NCBI RefSeq assembly: GCF_905220705.1
Contig: NZ_CAJNAT010000026.1
Span: 52,034 to 116,033, forward strand
Length of the DNA stretch: 64,000 nucleotides
From: Paraburkholderia domus
Lineage (GTDB): Bacteria; Pseudomonadota; Gammaproteobacteria; Burkholderiales; Burkholderiaceae
Direction: 5' to 3'
Of the stretch, positions 25,360-33,091 are shown in pieces (within the stretch, counting starts at the first letter, position 1; every line of letters begins with the position of its first letter). A program made the translations under genes and the position numbers. The notes under the pieces are model-generated. The model made no database searches. It was not told where the DNA came from and saw only the letters and a program-made list of their open reading frames with translations.

Positions 25360-26563
25360 GATCGAGATCAATTCGCCGAAGCGGCTGCGTCATCTGAAGC
25401 TGGCCGGTATCGTCGCGCTGCTGGCGGCAGCGGGCATCGTGACTAGCGGCATTGCCAGCCGCGTGCATGCGAAGCAGGAACTCACCACCTGGTCAGCCCA
25501 GCAAGCCGTGCCGACGGTGGTTGCGTACACGCCCCAACACGACCTCGACGCGCAGGCACTGGTGTTGCCCGGACGGCTATCCGCCTTCGTAAACGCGCCG
25601 ATCTACGCACGCGTGTCGGGTTATCTGCATGCGTGGTACGCGGATATCGGCACCCACGTCAAAGCTGGACAGTTGCTCGGGGAAATCGACACGCCCGACC
25701 TCGATCAACAATTGCTGCAGGCCCGTGCCGATTTGCAGAACTCGGTGGCTAACGAAAAACTCGCCGCATCCACAGCGAGCCGTTGGACGAAGATGCTGCA
25801 GCAAGATTCAGTCTCACAGCAGGATGCCGATGAAAAGACCAGCGATCTCGTCGCCAAGCAGGCAACGGTAGCGGCAGCCGAAGCCAATGTAAGGCGCCTC
25901 GAAGCGCTCGAATCGTTCAAGCGCATCACCGCCCCGTTCGACGGCATCGTCACCGCGCGCACCACCGATATCGGCGCGCTCATCAATGCGGGCGGCGGCA
26001 ACGGGCCTGAACTGTTCTCGGTCTCCGACGCACATCAATTGCGCGTCTATGTGAGCGTGCCGCAGGATGAGGCGGCCGCCATCAAACCCGGCATGACCGC
26101 CACGCTCACCGTGCCCGAGCGCCCCGGCGTGAAGTTCAACGCCAAACTCGTCGATACCGACGATGCGATCACGCCCTCTTCTGGCACGCTGCTGGTGCAA
26201 CTCGCGGTCGACAATCAGGACGGTTTGCTGATCCCAGGCGAATATACCGAGGTGCATTTCGCGCTGCCGACCAACTCACATGCCTTGTCGATCCCGGCCA
26301 GTTCGCTCATTTTCCGGCAGCATGGTCTGCAAGTCGCTGTCGTCGGCAACGACAACCATGCGGTACTCAAATCGGTTTCGATTGCCACCGATCTCGGCAC
26401 ACACGTCGAGATCGCGTCAGGCCTGAATCCAACCGACCGCGTGATCGACAATCCGCCCGACTCGCTCGCTTCGGGCGATGCCGTGCGTCTCCAGGGCAAT
26501 CCGGCCGGCGCGACGGACACATCGCTAGCCGAACGCCGGCCGGCGGAGAGTACTCATGGATAA
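25349..26563 (+). CDS. RND efflux periplasmic adaptor subunit
   Basis: 404 residues from ATG at 25349, overlapping the permease stop by 11 bp. The N-terminal membrane anchor (about 17-38) is followed by the adaptor core. The first lipoyl half includes PGRLSAFVNAPIYARVSGY near residue 75, then a coiled-coil hairpin (about 125-195) and the second lipoyl half with F-K-R-I-T-A-P-F-D-G-I-V-T-A-R. Beta-barrel and membrane-proximal domains complete it. It bridges the permease at 22,066 and the outer-membrane channel at 26,556. Confidence 0.92.
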   Translation: MSTEIEINSPKRLRHLKLAGIVALLAAAGIVTSGIASRVHAKQELTTWSAQQAVPTVVAYTPQHDLDAQALVLPGRLSAFVNAPIYARVSGYLHAWYADIGTHVKAGQLLGEIDTPDLDQQLLQARADLQNSVANEKLAASTASRWTKMLQQDSVSQQDADEKTSDLVAKQATVAAAEANVRRLEALESFKRITAPFDGIVTARTTDIGALINAGGGNGPELFSVSDAHQLRVYVSVPQDEAAAIKPGMTATLTVPERPGVKFNAKLVDTDDAITPSSGTLLVQLAVDNQDGLLIPGEYTEVHFALPTNSHALSIPASSLIFRQHGLQVAVVGNDNHAVLKSVSIATDLGTHVEIASGLNPTDRVIDNPPDSLASGDAVRLQGNPAGATDTSLAERRPAESTHG

Positions 26564-28040
26564 ACGCCGCATCTGCATCGTGCTGGCGGCCGCGGCGCTG
26601 GTGAGCGGCTGCTCGTTCGCGCCGACCTACCAGGCGCCGGCCACCCGCATCCCGACAACCTTCAAGGAAGGCGGCGCGTGGCAACTCGCCAGACCGGCCG
26701 ACCGTGTGCCGCGCGATGCGTGGTGGAGCGTGTATCGCGATCAGGTACTCGATCACCTCGAAGTTCAGGTGGCTGCCGCCAATCCGGACGTGGCCGCAGC
26801 GATGGCACGCCACGACGAAGCCACCGCCTACCTGTCGCAAGCCCGCTCGGGTTTGTTCCCGACGATCGGCGCGGGAACATCGGTCGAACGCCAGAGACAG
26901 TCGGATAACCGCCCGCTGCGTGGCACGGATCAGCCTTCGGTGTACGGCACGAATACCGTTGACGTAGGCATCGGCTACGACCTCGACCTATGGGGCAAGA
27001 TCCGCAACGAGGTTTCTGCGGGCAGATCTGCGATGCAGGCGAGCGAGGACGATCTCGAGTCGGTACGTTTGAGTTTGCAGGCCGATCTGGCGAGCGCGTA
27101 TTTCAATCTGCGCGGACTCGACGAACAGCAGCAGCTGCTCAACGATACGATCGACACCTACCAGCACGCGCTCAAGCTCACGCTCAGCCGCCACGCGGGC
27201 GGCATCGCCTCGGACCTCGACGTGTCGCGCGCGCAGACTCAACTCGACACCGCGCGCGCCTCCGCCGATGACATCGCTGCGCGCCGCGCGCTGTACGAGC
27301 ACGCGATCGCCAGCCTGACCGGCACACCCGCGTCGACCTTCACACTCGCGCCGGAAATCGAAACGGCTTACCTGCCGTCGATTCCAACGGGCGTCCCCGC
27401 AGCGCTGCTGCAACGACGCCCCGACATTGCGGCGGCCGAGCGGCGCGTCGCCGAGGCCAATGCAAAAATCGGCGTGGCCAAAGCAGCATTCTTCCCGGAC
27501 ATTTCGCTCGGCCTCGACGGCGGCTATCAAAGCGACACGCTTTCGCCGTGGCTGATGGCGCCGAACGAAATCTGGTCGGTCGGGCCCAGCCTGGTGCTCA
27601 CGCTGTTCGACGGCGGCCGCCGTGAGGCAATCACGCAACAGGCGCGCGCCAAGCTCGCCGAGAACGGCGCGAAGTACAAGGCCGCCGTGCTGCTCGCCTT
27701 CCAGCAGGTTGAAGACAACCTCGCGCAATTGCATCATCTCGGCGACGAGGCCACGCAACAGAACGAGGCGCTCGTCGCAGCACAACGCACGTTGACGCTT
27801 TCGATGTCGCGCTATCGTGACGGCGTGGTCAGCTATCTGGACGTGGTGACCGCGCAAACCACCGAACTCACCACACAGATCGATGCATTGAACCTCACTA
27901 CGCGGCGCCTGCTGGCCTCAGTGGGACTGATCGAGGCACTGGGAGGGGGCTGGTCGCCGGACGGCGCTACGGGCTCGCCTGTAGTTCAGGCGGCGGGTGC
28001 GCAAACGGTGCATCCGAGGGTGCTCGCTTCTGCTGATTGA
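26556..28040 (+). CDS. NodT-family RND outer membrane lipoprotein
   Basis: 494 residues, overlapping the adaptor by 8 bp. Lipoprotein signal with lipobox VSGC (Cys about 19) and the usual F-A-P-T-Y-Q-A-P after it. Two TolC-like repeats contain D-L-W-G-K-I-R-N near residue 147 and the family motif LLQRRPDIAAAERRVAEANA near residue 284. The last 30 residues after L-G-G-G-W are low complexity. It forms the exit duct of this tripartite pump. A bidirectional terminator follows. Confidence 0.92.
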   Translation: MDKRRICIVLAAAALVSGCSFAPTYQAPATRIPTTFKEGGAWQLARPADRVPRDAWWSVYRDQVLDHLEVQVAAANPDVAAAMARHDEATAYLSQARSGLFPTIGAGTSVERQRQSDNRPLRGTDQPSVYGTNTVDVGIGYDLDLWGKIRNEVSAGRSAMQASEDDLESVRLSLQADLASAYFNLRGLDEQQQLLNDTIDTYQHALKLTLSRHAGGIASDLDVSRAQTQLDTARASADDIAARRALYEHAIASLTGTPASTFTLAPEIETAYLPSIPTGVPAALLQRRPDIAAAERRVAEANAKIGVAKAAFFPDISLGLDGGYQSDTLSPWLMAPNEIWSVGPSLVLTLFDGGRREAITQQARAKLAENGAKYKAAVLLAFQQVEDNLAQLHHLGDEATQQNEALVAAQRTLTLSMSRYRDGVVSYLDVVTAQTTELTTQIDALNLTTRRLLASVGLIEALGGGWSPDGATGSPVVQAAGAQTVHPRVLASAD

Positions 28041-28082
28041 ATCTGCGGAATCTGCGGATCGAGTCCGCCAACGCCGTAGAAA

Positions 28083-28113
28083 AAACGTCGCCGGTTTATC
28101 ACTGGCGACGTTT
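28083..28113. terminator. bidirectional terminator between RND operon and porin
   Basis: AAACGTCGCC (28083-28092) and GGCGACGTTT (28104-28113) form a 10-bp perfect stem between convergent genes, with A/T-rich flanks on both sides. Confidence 0.8.
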
Positions 28114-28158
28114 GTGTTTCAGGCACGCTTAACGCGGCTTGCGGTGCACTCGCGGCGC

Positions 28159-29337
28159 TTAGAACCGATGCCGCATTCCCAAGGCTACAACCGCCTGCCG
28201 GTCGCTCGACGAAGCCGCCAGCGAATAGATCGACGCATTGCCGAGCACCGCAATGCCATCCGCGCCTGACACCCGTTGATACACCCCTTCCAGATACACA
28301 TCGGTGCGGCGTGACAACGCGTAGTCTGCCTGCAGCATGAACTGATTCCACTTCGGCGCGACACTCTTGCCGGCGTCGCTGAAATGTCCGTCGGTGTACG
28401 TGTACGAACCGCCCAGCGAGAACGCCGGCGTAATCGCATAGCGCGCGTTCAGTTCGTAGTTATTGAAGGTCAGCAGATCGCCGTTGAGCGTGGAATACGC
28501 GCCGCCCTGCGTGATCTGATGCGGATCGTCGAGCATCGTCCGCGTGAAGACGAGGCCGACCGTCGCTGCACCGAACGTATAGCGTCCAGCGGCGCCGAGG
28601 ATACGTTGGCGTGCGCCGGTGAAGGTCGCATCGCCGTCGCTGCTGCTCACCGCGCCGCCGGTATTGTTGGGCTGATTGACGCCGCCCGGCTGGTTCACCT
28701 GCAAATAGGCAACCGCCAGATTGAACGGACCGGCCGCCCATTGCGCGCCAAGGCTATATGCGTTGTTGTTGCTGAAACCGCCCGCTGCATTGCTGAAGGC
28801 GTAGGCGCCGCCGACCGTGAAGCCGTCATAGGTCGCGCTGCGGAATTTCAGCGCGTTGTTCATGCGCAGATCGTTGTTGAGATTGTCGTTATCGAACGGA
28901 TGGTCGGCGATATTGCCGCCGAAGCCCGAGCCGGTCGCCGAAAGCGGCGCGACGAAATCGACCAGGAAGTCATACTGCCGGCCCATCGTCACCGTGCCCC
29001 ACTGTTTGCTCGCGATACCGACCCATGCCTGACGGCCGAACTCGTCGCCGCCATTGGAGAACTTGCCGCTGTCGATATTAAAACCGTTCTCCAGATCGAA
29101 GACCGCACTCAGCCCGCCGCCCAGATCTTCGTTACCACGCAGGCCCCAGCGGTCGGTACTGACATTGCCGCTTTCCATGATCCAGTTGCTCTTTCCGCCT
29201 GAAGCCGTTTTCTGATTGCTAATGTAATCGATGCCCGTATCGAGCGTCCCGTAGAGCGTGACGCTGCTTTGTGCGTGCGCCGCCGCGCTGAAGGTGCCTG
29301 CCAGCACGACGAGTGTGGTTGCCAATGCTTTGTTCAT
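28159..29337 (-). CDS. Gram-negative porin (Burkholderia type)
   Basis: 392 residues from ATG at 29337; upstream in-frame codons precede the signal peptide. The signal ends A-H-A-Q, and the mature protein starts SSVTLYGTLDTG, the hallmark of Burkholderia/Bordetella trimeric porins. SRWGLRG-like (D-R-W-G-L-R-G-N-E-D-L-G-G-G-L) and G-R-Q-Y-D motifs follow. Sixteen amphipathic strands end in the C-terminal Phe (M-R-H-R-F) needed for outer-membrane insertion. It allows diffusion of small solutes. It is paralogous to the porin at 30,323-31,438. Confidence 0.92.
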   Translation of the reverse strand: MNKALATTLVVLAGTFSAAAHAQSSVTLYGTLDTGIDYISNQKTASGGKSNWIMESGNVSTDRWGLRGNEDLGGGLSAVFDLENGFNIDSGKFSNGGDEFGRQAWVGIASKQWGTVTMGRQYDFLVDFVAPLSATGSGFGGNIADHPFDNDNLNNDLRMNNALKFRSATYDGFTVGGAYAFSNAAGGFSNNNAYSLGAQWAAGPFNLAVAYLQVNQPGGVNQPNNTGGAVSSSDGDATFTGARQRILGAAGRYTFGAATVGLVFTRTMLDDPHQITQGGAYSTLNGDLLTFNNYELNARYAITPAFSLGGSYTYTDGHFSDAGKSVAPKWNQFMLQADYALSRRTDVYLEGVYQRVSGADGIAVLGNASIYSLAASSSDRQAVVALGMRHRF

Positions 29338-29663
29338 GTTTGATTCCGGGTAAGAGAAAGCGCCGGTCCGCGCATTGACGGACCGATCCCGCACACCGTG
29401 CGGGTAGCCGCAATGTAGATTTGCGCGGTGACATACCCGTGATCAAAACCGGTCGATTCATGAAAGGTTTTTTATGTTCATGACATGTAGCCGAAGAGCC
29501 TATGAAACATTGGCGCAGCGAAGCTTAAACAGATAAATATCTTTTCATGTGCACACCACCGATCCGCTAAAGCCAGGTGACTATCCTTCTCATCAACCGA
29601 TCCACGAATGCATTGCGGTTCGCGCATCGGTTCCATCCAATTTTATTTGTGAGGATTACGAAT
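29338..29663. other. divergent promoter region of porin and DUF4148 genes
   Basis: About 325 bp without a gene. TTCATGA occurs at 29457-29463 and again at 29477-29483, 20 bp apart (two helical turns), about 120-145 bp upstream of the porin start. This could be a regulator site. Confidence 0.4.
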
Positions 29664-29939
29664 ATGAAATCTCTGACGCTCGCCATCGCTTTCATCGGTG
29701 CAACTGCAACGGCTTCCGCTTTCGCTCAATCGACCACAGCGCCGACGCAACAGAACGCTACGCCGACGATGCAAGTGGCGGCAAACAGCACCGCCGCGGT
29801 CAACGCCGCTGGATCGTGGGTGCCGCCTTATGGTCAAGCGACTGCGGGGAAGACGCGTGCGCAGGTCTATGGGGAACTGGTGCATGCAGAGAAGGATGGC
29901 CAGCTTGCATATCTGAACTCGACGGTTTACGCACACTGA
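29664..29939 (+). CDS. DUF4148-type small exported protein
   Basis: 91 residues; ATG at 29664 with GAGGA eight bases upstream. Sec signal peptide (MKSLTLAIAFIGATATASAFAQ) and a mature region of about 70 residues ending in the DUF4148-type motif, K-T-R-A-Q-V-Y-G-E-L-V-H-A-E-K-D-G-Q-L. It contains N-X-S/T sequons (QNAT, ANST, LNST). Function is unknown; the family is abundant in Burkholderiaceae envelopes. It is followed after one base by a 43-codon exported peptide and then a small lipoprotein on the same strand. Confidence 0.8.
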   Translation: MKSLTLAIAFIGATATASAFAQSTTAPTQQNATPTMQVAANSTAAVNAAGSWVPPYGQATAGKTRAQVYGELVHAEKDGQLAYLNSTVYAH

Positions 29940-29940
29940 A

Positions 29941-30072
29941 ATGCGCGTGAACAAAGACAAACGGCTGCGCGGCGCATTGGCGCGCCTCGTCGCCTCCGGC
30001 CTTGCGGCCACGGCTACTTCGGCCGTCTCCGCGCCGCCGGTATGCGGGACGCTGGGCCGGATCTATCGTTAA
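29941..30072 (+). CDS. tiny exported peptide, 43 aa
   Basis: The ATG lies one base after the DUF4148 stop, so translation is probably coupled. The product has a basic start (MRVNKDKRLRGALAR), a hydrophobic core rich in Ala and a possible cleavage after A-V-S-A. That leaves a mature peptide of about 13 residues with one Cys (PPVCGTLGRIYR). No family was recognised. The signal-like composition and tight spacing support it, but its size leaves doubt. Confidence 0.4.
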   Translation: MRVNKDKRLRGALARLVASGLAATATSAVSAPPVCGTLGRIYR

Positions 30073-30105
30073 ACGCAACACCCTGCGCTTCTCGCCCCGA
30101 CATCA

Positions 30106-30264
30106 ATGACTCTTCGCACCGCGATCAAACGCACTGCCTCGTTTACCGTTGCCGCTGTTGCAGCCGGACTGCTGCTATCCGGCTGCGCGACAACGTCGAC
30201 ACCCACCAGCGCCGACAACTGCGTCGGCCCACCGAGCTACTGCAATATCTATTTTGGTTCATGA
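30106..30264 (+). CDS. tiny lipoprotein, 52 aa
   Basis: A 52-codon frame with a complete lipoprotein signal: basic start (MTLRTAIKRT), hydrophobic stretch and lipobox LLSGC with Cys27. The mature 26 residues include two further Cys (D-N-C-V-G and S-Y-C-N-I-Y). It is third in a run of small exported products after the DUF4148 gene and ends seven bases before a strong terminator. No family was recognised, and no clear Shine-Dalgarno is visible. Confidence 0.5.
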   Translation: MTLRTAIKRTASFTVAAVAAGLLLSGCATTSTPTSADNCVGPPSYCNIYFGS

Positions 30265-30270
30265 ACAAAA

Positions 30271-30304
30271 AAGAGCGCGCTACCCTTTCAGGCAGCGCGC
30301 TCTT
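30271..30304. terminator. bidirectional terminator
   Basis: AAGAGCGCGCT (30271-30281) pairs with AGCGCGCTCTT (30294-30304). An A-run precedes it, so it also serves the convergent porin on the minus strand. Confidence 0.85.
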
Positions 30305-30322
30305 CTACTTGGTGCTGATACT

Positions 30323-31438
30323 TTAGAACGAGTGACGAAGGCCCACGCGGCCGACCACCTGCTTACCGTCAGACGACGGATTGAAGCCGGCGATCTGCGC
30401 GACGGCGCCGCCACTGGCCTTCTGCAGCGCTGCGAGCGCATAGACGGCGGTGCGCTTCGACAGTTCGTACTCAGCGCTCAGGTTGAGCTGCTGATACTTC
30501 GGTTCCTGATTGGTCGCGTGATCGCGGCCGTCCGTGTAGGTGTAGCCTGCTGCGAGATTCAGCTGACTGGTTGCCGCGAAGGTGCCGGCGATTTCATAGT
30601 TCTGGAATTTGACGTCTTGCCCGGCATCGCCCTGTTGGAAATTGACGTTGGTGAAGTTGCCCATCACCTTGAACTTGCCGATCTGATACGACGCACCGGC
30701 GGCAAAGATGCCTTGACTACGGGCGTTAGCCAGATAGTTGCCGTACACCGCATTGGTGTAGCCCGAGCCATTCTGATAGCTCTGGACCGACTGTTCGGGA
30801 TCGTTGACGCGCAGATAGCCTGCTCCCATCGAGAATGGCCCGTTCGTATACGACGCTGCCGCGCTATAGGCGGCGTTATTGGAGAACTGGCCTGCTTGTC
30901 CGCCAAACGAATAGAGGGCTTCTCCGGTAAAGCCACCGATGGTGGGACTCGTGTACTTCACCGAATTGCTGATGGCGAAGCCGTTGTCGAGGTTGTCCAT
31001 GTCATTGGGGTGGGAGAAATACCAACCGCCGTAGCTATCGTTGAGCGAGAACGGCTCAATGAGATCGACGACCGGATCCCACTGCCGCCCGAGCGTGACG
31101 GTACCGACCGTTTGACTTGCGAGCCCGACGTAGGCATTACGGGAGAAGGCCAGACCGCTACCGAGGCTACCGTTGGTCGAATTGAAGCCGCTTTCCAGAT
31201 CGAACACGGCCGAGAGACCGGCACCGAGATCTTCCTTGCCTCTGAGACCCCAGCGGCTGCCTGCGCTGACGCCGCTGGCCATTTGATAGAGATGGTTACC
31301 GTTGACGTTGCTGGCGAAGTCGATACCCGTATCGAGGAGCCCGTAGAGCGTGACGCTGCTTTGCGCGTGCGCGGTGGAAACAACGCCGACACATAGGAGT
31401 GCCCCGACCAAGTGGGTCAACTTCATCTTCTGATTCAT
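30323..31438 (-). CDS. Gram-negative porin, second copy
   Basis: 371 residues from ATG at 31438. Signal peptide ends S-T-A-H-A-Q, and the mature start SSVTLYGLLDTG matches the first porin. S-R-W-G-L-R-G-K-E-D-L-G-A-G-L and G-R-Q-W-D-P follow. The last residues, G-L-R-H-S-F, are the outer-membrane insertion signal. It is the same family as the porin 1 kb away but clearly diverged, especially in the loops, so the two may differ in solute preference or conditions of expression. Confidence 0.92.
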   Translation of the reverse strand: MNQKMKLTHLVGALLCVGVVSTAHAQSSVTLYGLLDTGIDFASNVNGNHLYQMASGVSAGSRWGLRGKEDLGAGLSAVFDLESGFNSTNGSLGSGLAFSRNAYVGLASQTVGTVTLGRQWDPVVDLIEPFSLNDSYGGWYFSHPNDMDNLDNGFAISNSVKYTSPTIGGFTGEALYSFGGQAGQFSNNAAYSAAASYTNGPFSMGAGYLRVNDPEQSVQSYQNGSGYTNAVYGNYLANARSQGIFAAGASYQIGKFKVMGNFTNVNFQQGDAGQDVKFQNYEIAGTFAATSQLNLAAGYTYTDGRDHATNQEPKYQQLNLSAEYELSKRTAVYALAALQKASGGAVAQIAGFNPSSDGKQVVGRVGLRHSF

Positions 31439-31557
31439 GAATCACCTTTCAATTAAATAAGGATGCCTGATAGTAGTGGAGGCTATGCCGTGCTGTGTGA
31501 CCACGTCATGAATATATCGAGGTCAGAAAGTGGTGCATCTGCAATACAGACTTTCAG

Positions 31558-31880
31558 TTTTTTTGTTGGGTTTTTGCCTGGTTTTTTTGCCTGCTCGGCG
31601 CTTTCTGTCTGTATGCCTACGGCGTTGGCCTTTCCTTGATCTGGCTTTTTGGCCTTTCCTTGATCTGGCTTTTTGGCCTTTCCTTGAATTGTTATTGGTT
31701 TATTAGCGTTGCCCCTGTGCGGGGCGGCACCTACTTCTCTTTGCTGCTGCAAAGAGAAGTAGGCAAGAGAAAGCAGCTCACACCGCTAATTCTTAAGCGG
31801 GTCCCCCGCACAGTTGCGGTAGTGGTGCATCTGGAATCTGTGCTCTCGCACATTCCGCGTTGGTGACAAAGGAGTCGTCA
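31558..31880 (+). repeat. dispersed structured repeat, copy 2 (left arm of inverted pair)
   Basis: The part from about 31,690 matches copy 1 after leuA. It keeps the hairpin as CTACTTCTCTTTGC (31731-31744) with GCAAAGAGAAGTAG (31749-31762). The part before it contains a 24-bp unit GGCCTTTCCTTGATCTGGCT (plus TTTT) repeated at 31627-31650 and 31651-31674, with a partial third. The whole stretch recurs inverted at 32,030-32,345. No credible gene lies in 31,439-32,333. Confidence 0.85.
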
Positions 31881-32029
31881 GCTCCCACTCCGCACTGCGT
31901 GCGTCGCGGATGGGTCTGCGAGGGACACCAGGGGCTTCGGTTGGGTGTGGTGGGGGCCATCGGCTTCGCCTCGGCGGAGCACTGAATGAAGCGCGCGTGC
32001 GAAACCGTAGTGGGCGGTTTTATGAAGTG

Positions 32030-32345
32030 CTCATCGGCGCGCGCAGCGCCGACGGAAGTATGACTGCTGTGTCACTCACGCGGAGTGTGCGAGAACACAG
32101 ATTCCAGATGCACCACGATCCCCTCCAAGCCAAGGGACCCGCTTAAGGATTAGCGGTTTGAGCTGCTTTCTCTTGCCTACTTCTCTTTGCAGCAGCAAAG
32201 AGAAGTAGGTGCCGCCCCGCACAGGGGCAACGCTAATAGACCACTAACAATTCAAGGAAAGGCCAAAAAACCAGATCAAGGAAAACCCAACGCCGTAGGC
32301 ATACAGACAGAAAGCGCCGAGCAGGCAACCAAATCAAGAAACAGA
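32030..32345 (-). repeat. dispersed structured repeat, copy 3 (right arm, inverted)
   Basis: Reverse-complement relative of copy 2, with the same hairpin at about 32,179-32,210. Its inner end (GACGGAAGTATGACTGCTGT, near 32,050) matches copy 1 better than copy 2. Its outer end overlaps the last codons of the regulator gene at 32,334. The arms are roughly 300 bp each and separated by about 150 bp. Confidence 0.8.
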
Positions 32346-33056
32346 AACCTGATACCCAAACCGACTAACAGTCTCAATCCGAACCTCAGGCGCATCCCCC
32401 AAAAGCTTGCGCCGCAACCTGGACACAACAAGATTGACACTAGAAGGATCGACATCCTCCTTCTCAGGCCAGGCATAGCGGATCAGCTGATCCCTCGCCA
32501 CAGGCGCATTAACCTGCCGCAGCAAACACTCAAGCAAAAGAAACTCCCGCCGAGTAACAGCAACCCGCCGACCGCCACAAACAAGCTCTCGAGTAGCGGC
32601 ATCCAAAGCAGGCCCACCTACAGCAGACAAAATCGAAGAAGCAGAGACCGAAGCGGATGCAGAACCACCCAAAGCCCCCCGGGCACCCCCACCCCCAACC
32701 CGCTGCAAAGCGGCCATCCTCTCATGCATTTCAATAAACGAATAAGGCTGACAAAAGCACGCATCCGCGCCGGCGCGCAAAATCCTGGTGCGATCCTGAG
32801 CGGTAGCCGCCCCGAGCACTGCAACGATAGCCGCCCCACTCCCAGCCGCAGCAAACTCCGCAATAAACCCCTGCAAGGAAGAATAAGTCCCAACATCAAG
32901 CACCATCAGCACAATCGCATCGAACGGTTCCTGCGAAGCAAGAAAAACCCCATCCCGCAGATCGTCGGCCCGCTGCAAACTATGGGCGCTCTCCTGCAGT
33001 GCCTTGAACAGCCATGCAGCTTCCGGATGAGAAGGACCAACGAACAGGACGCGCAT
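32334..33056 (-). CDS. atypical response regulator (no phospho-acceptor Asp)
   Basis: 240 residues with a receiver-like N-terminal domain (about 1-115), a Ser/Ala/Gly-rich linker and an OmpR-type winged helix (about 145-240, with SSVNLVVSRLRRKL). The receiver lacks the acidic pair (V-L-F-V-G-P-S) and has Met where the phosphorylated Asp is expected (D-A-I-V-L-M). Phosphorylation-independent action is likely. It is last in a likely operon: response regulator, kinase, then this gene 35 bp further. Codon choice is unlike its neighbours (many T-ending codons on its strand), and its stop lies in the edge of the repeat arm. Confidence 0.75.
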   Translation of the reverse strand: MRVLFVGPSHPEAAWLFKALQESAHSLQRADDLRDGVFLASQEPFDAIVLMVLDVGTYSSLQGFIAEFAAAGSGAAIVAVLGAATAQDRTRILRAGADACFCQPYSFIEMHERMAALQRVGGGGARGALGGSASASVSASSILSAVGGPALDAATRELVCGGRRVAVTRREFLLLECLLRQVNAPVARDQLIRYAWPEKEDVDPSSVNLVVSRLRRKLLGDAPEVRIETVSRFGYQVSVS

Positions 33057-33091
33057 TCACCACCCTGCCACGACAAGAAAGGAACCCGGCC

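Noticed and set aside
31483..31752. Minus-strand 89-codon frame with repeated K-K-P-D-Q-G-K
   Set aside because: The repeated residues only reflect the 24-bp DNA subrepeat, and the same start sequence recurs in the other arm; repeat-derived rather than a gene.
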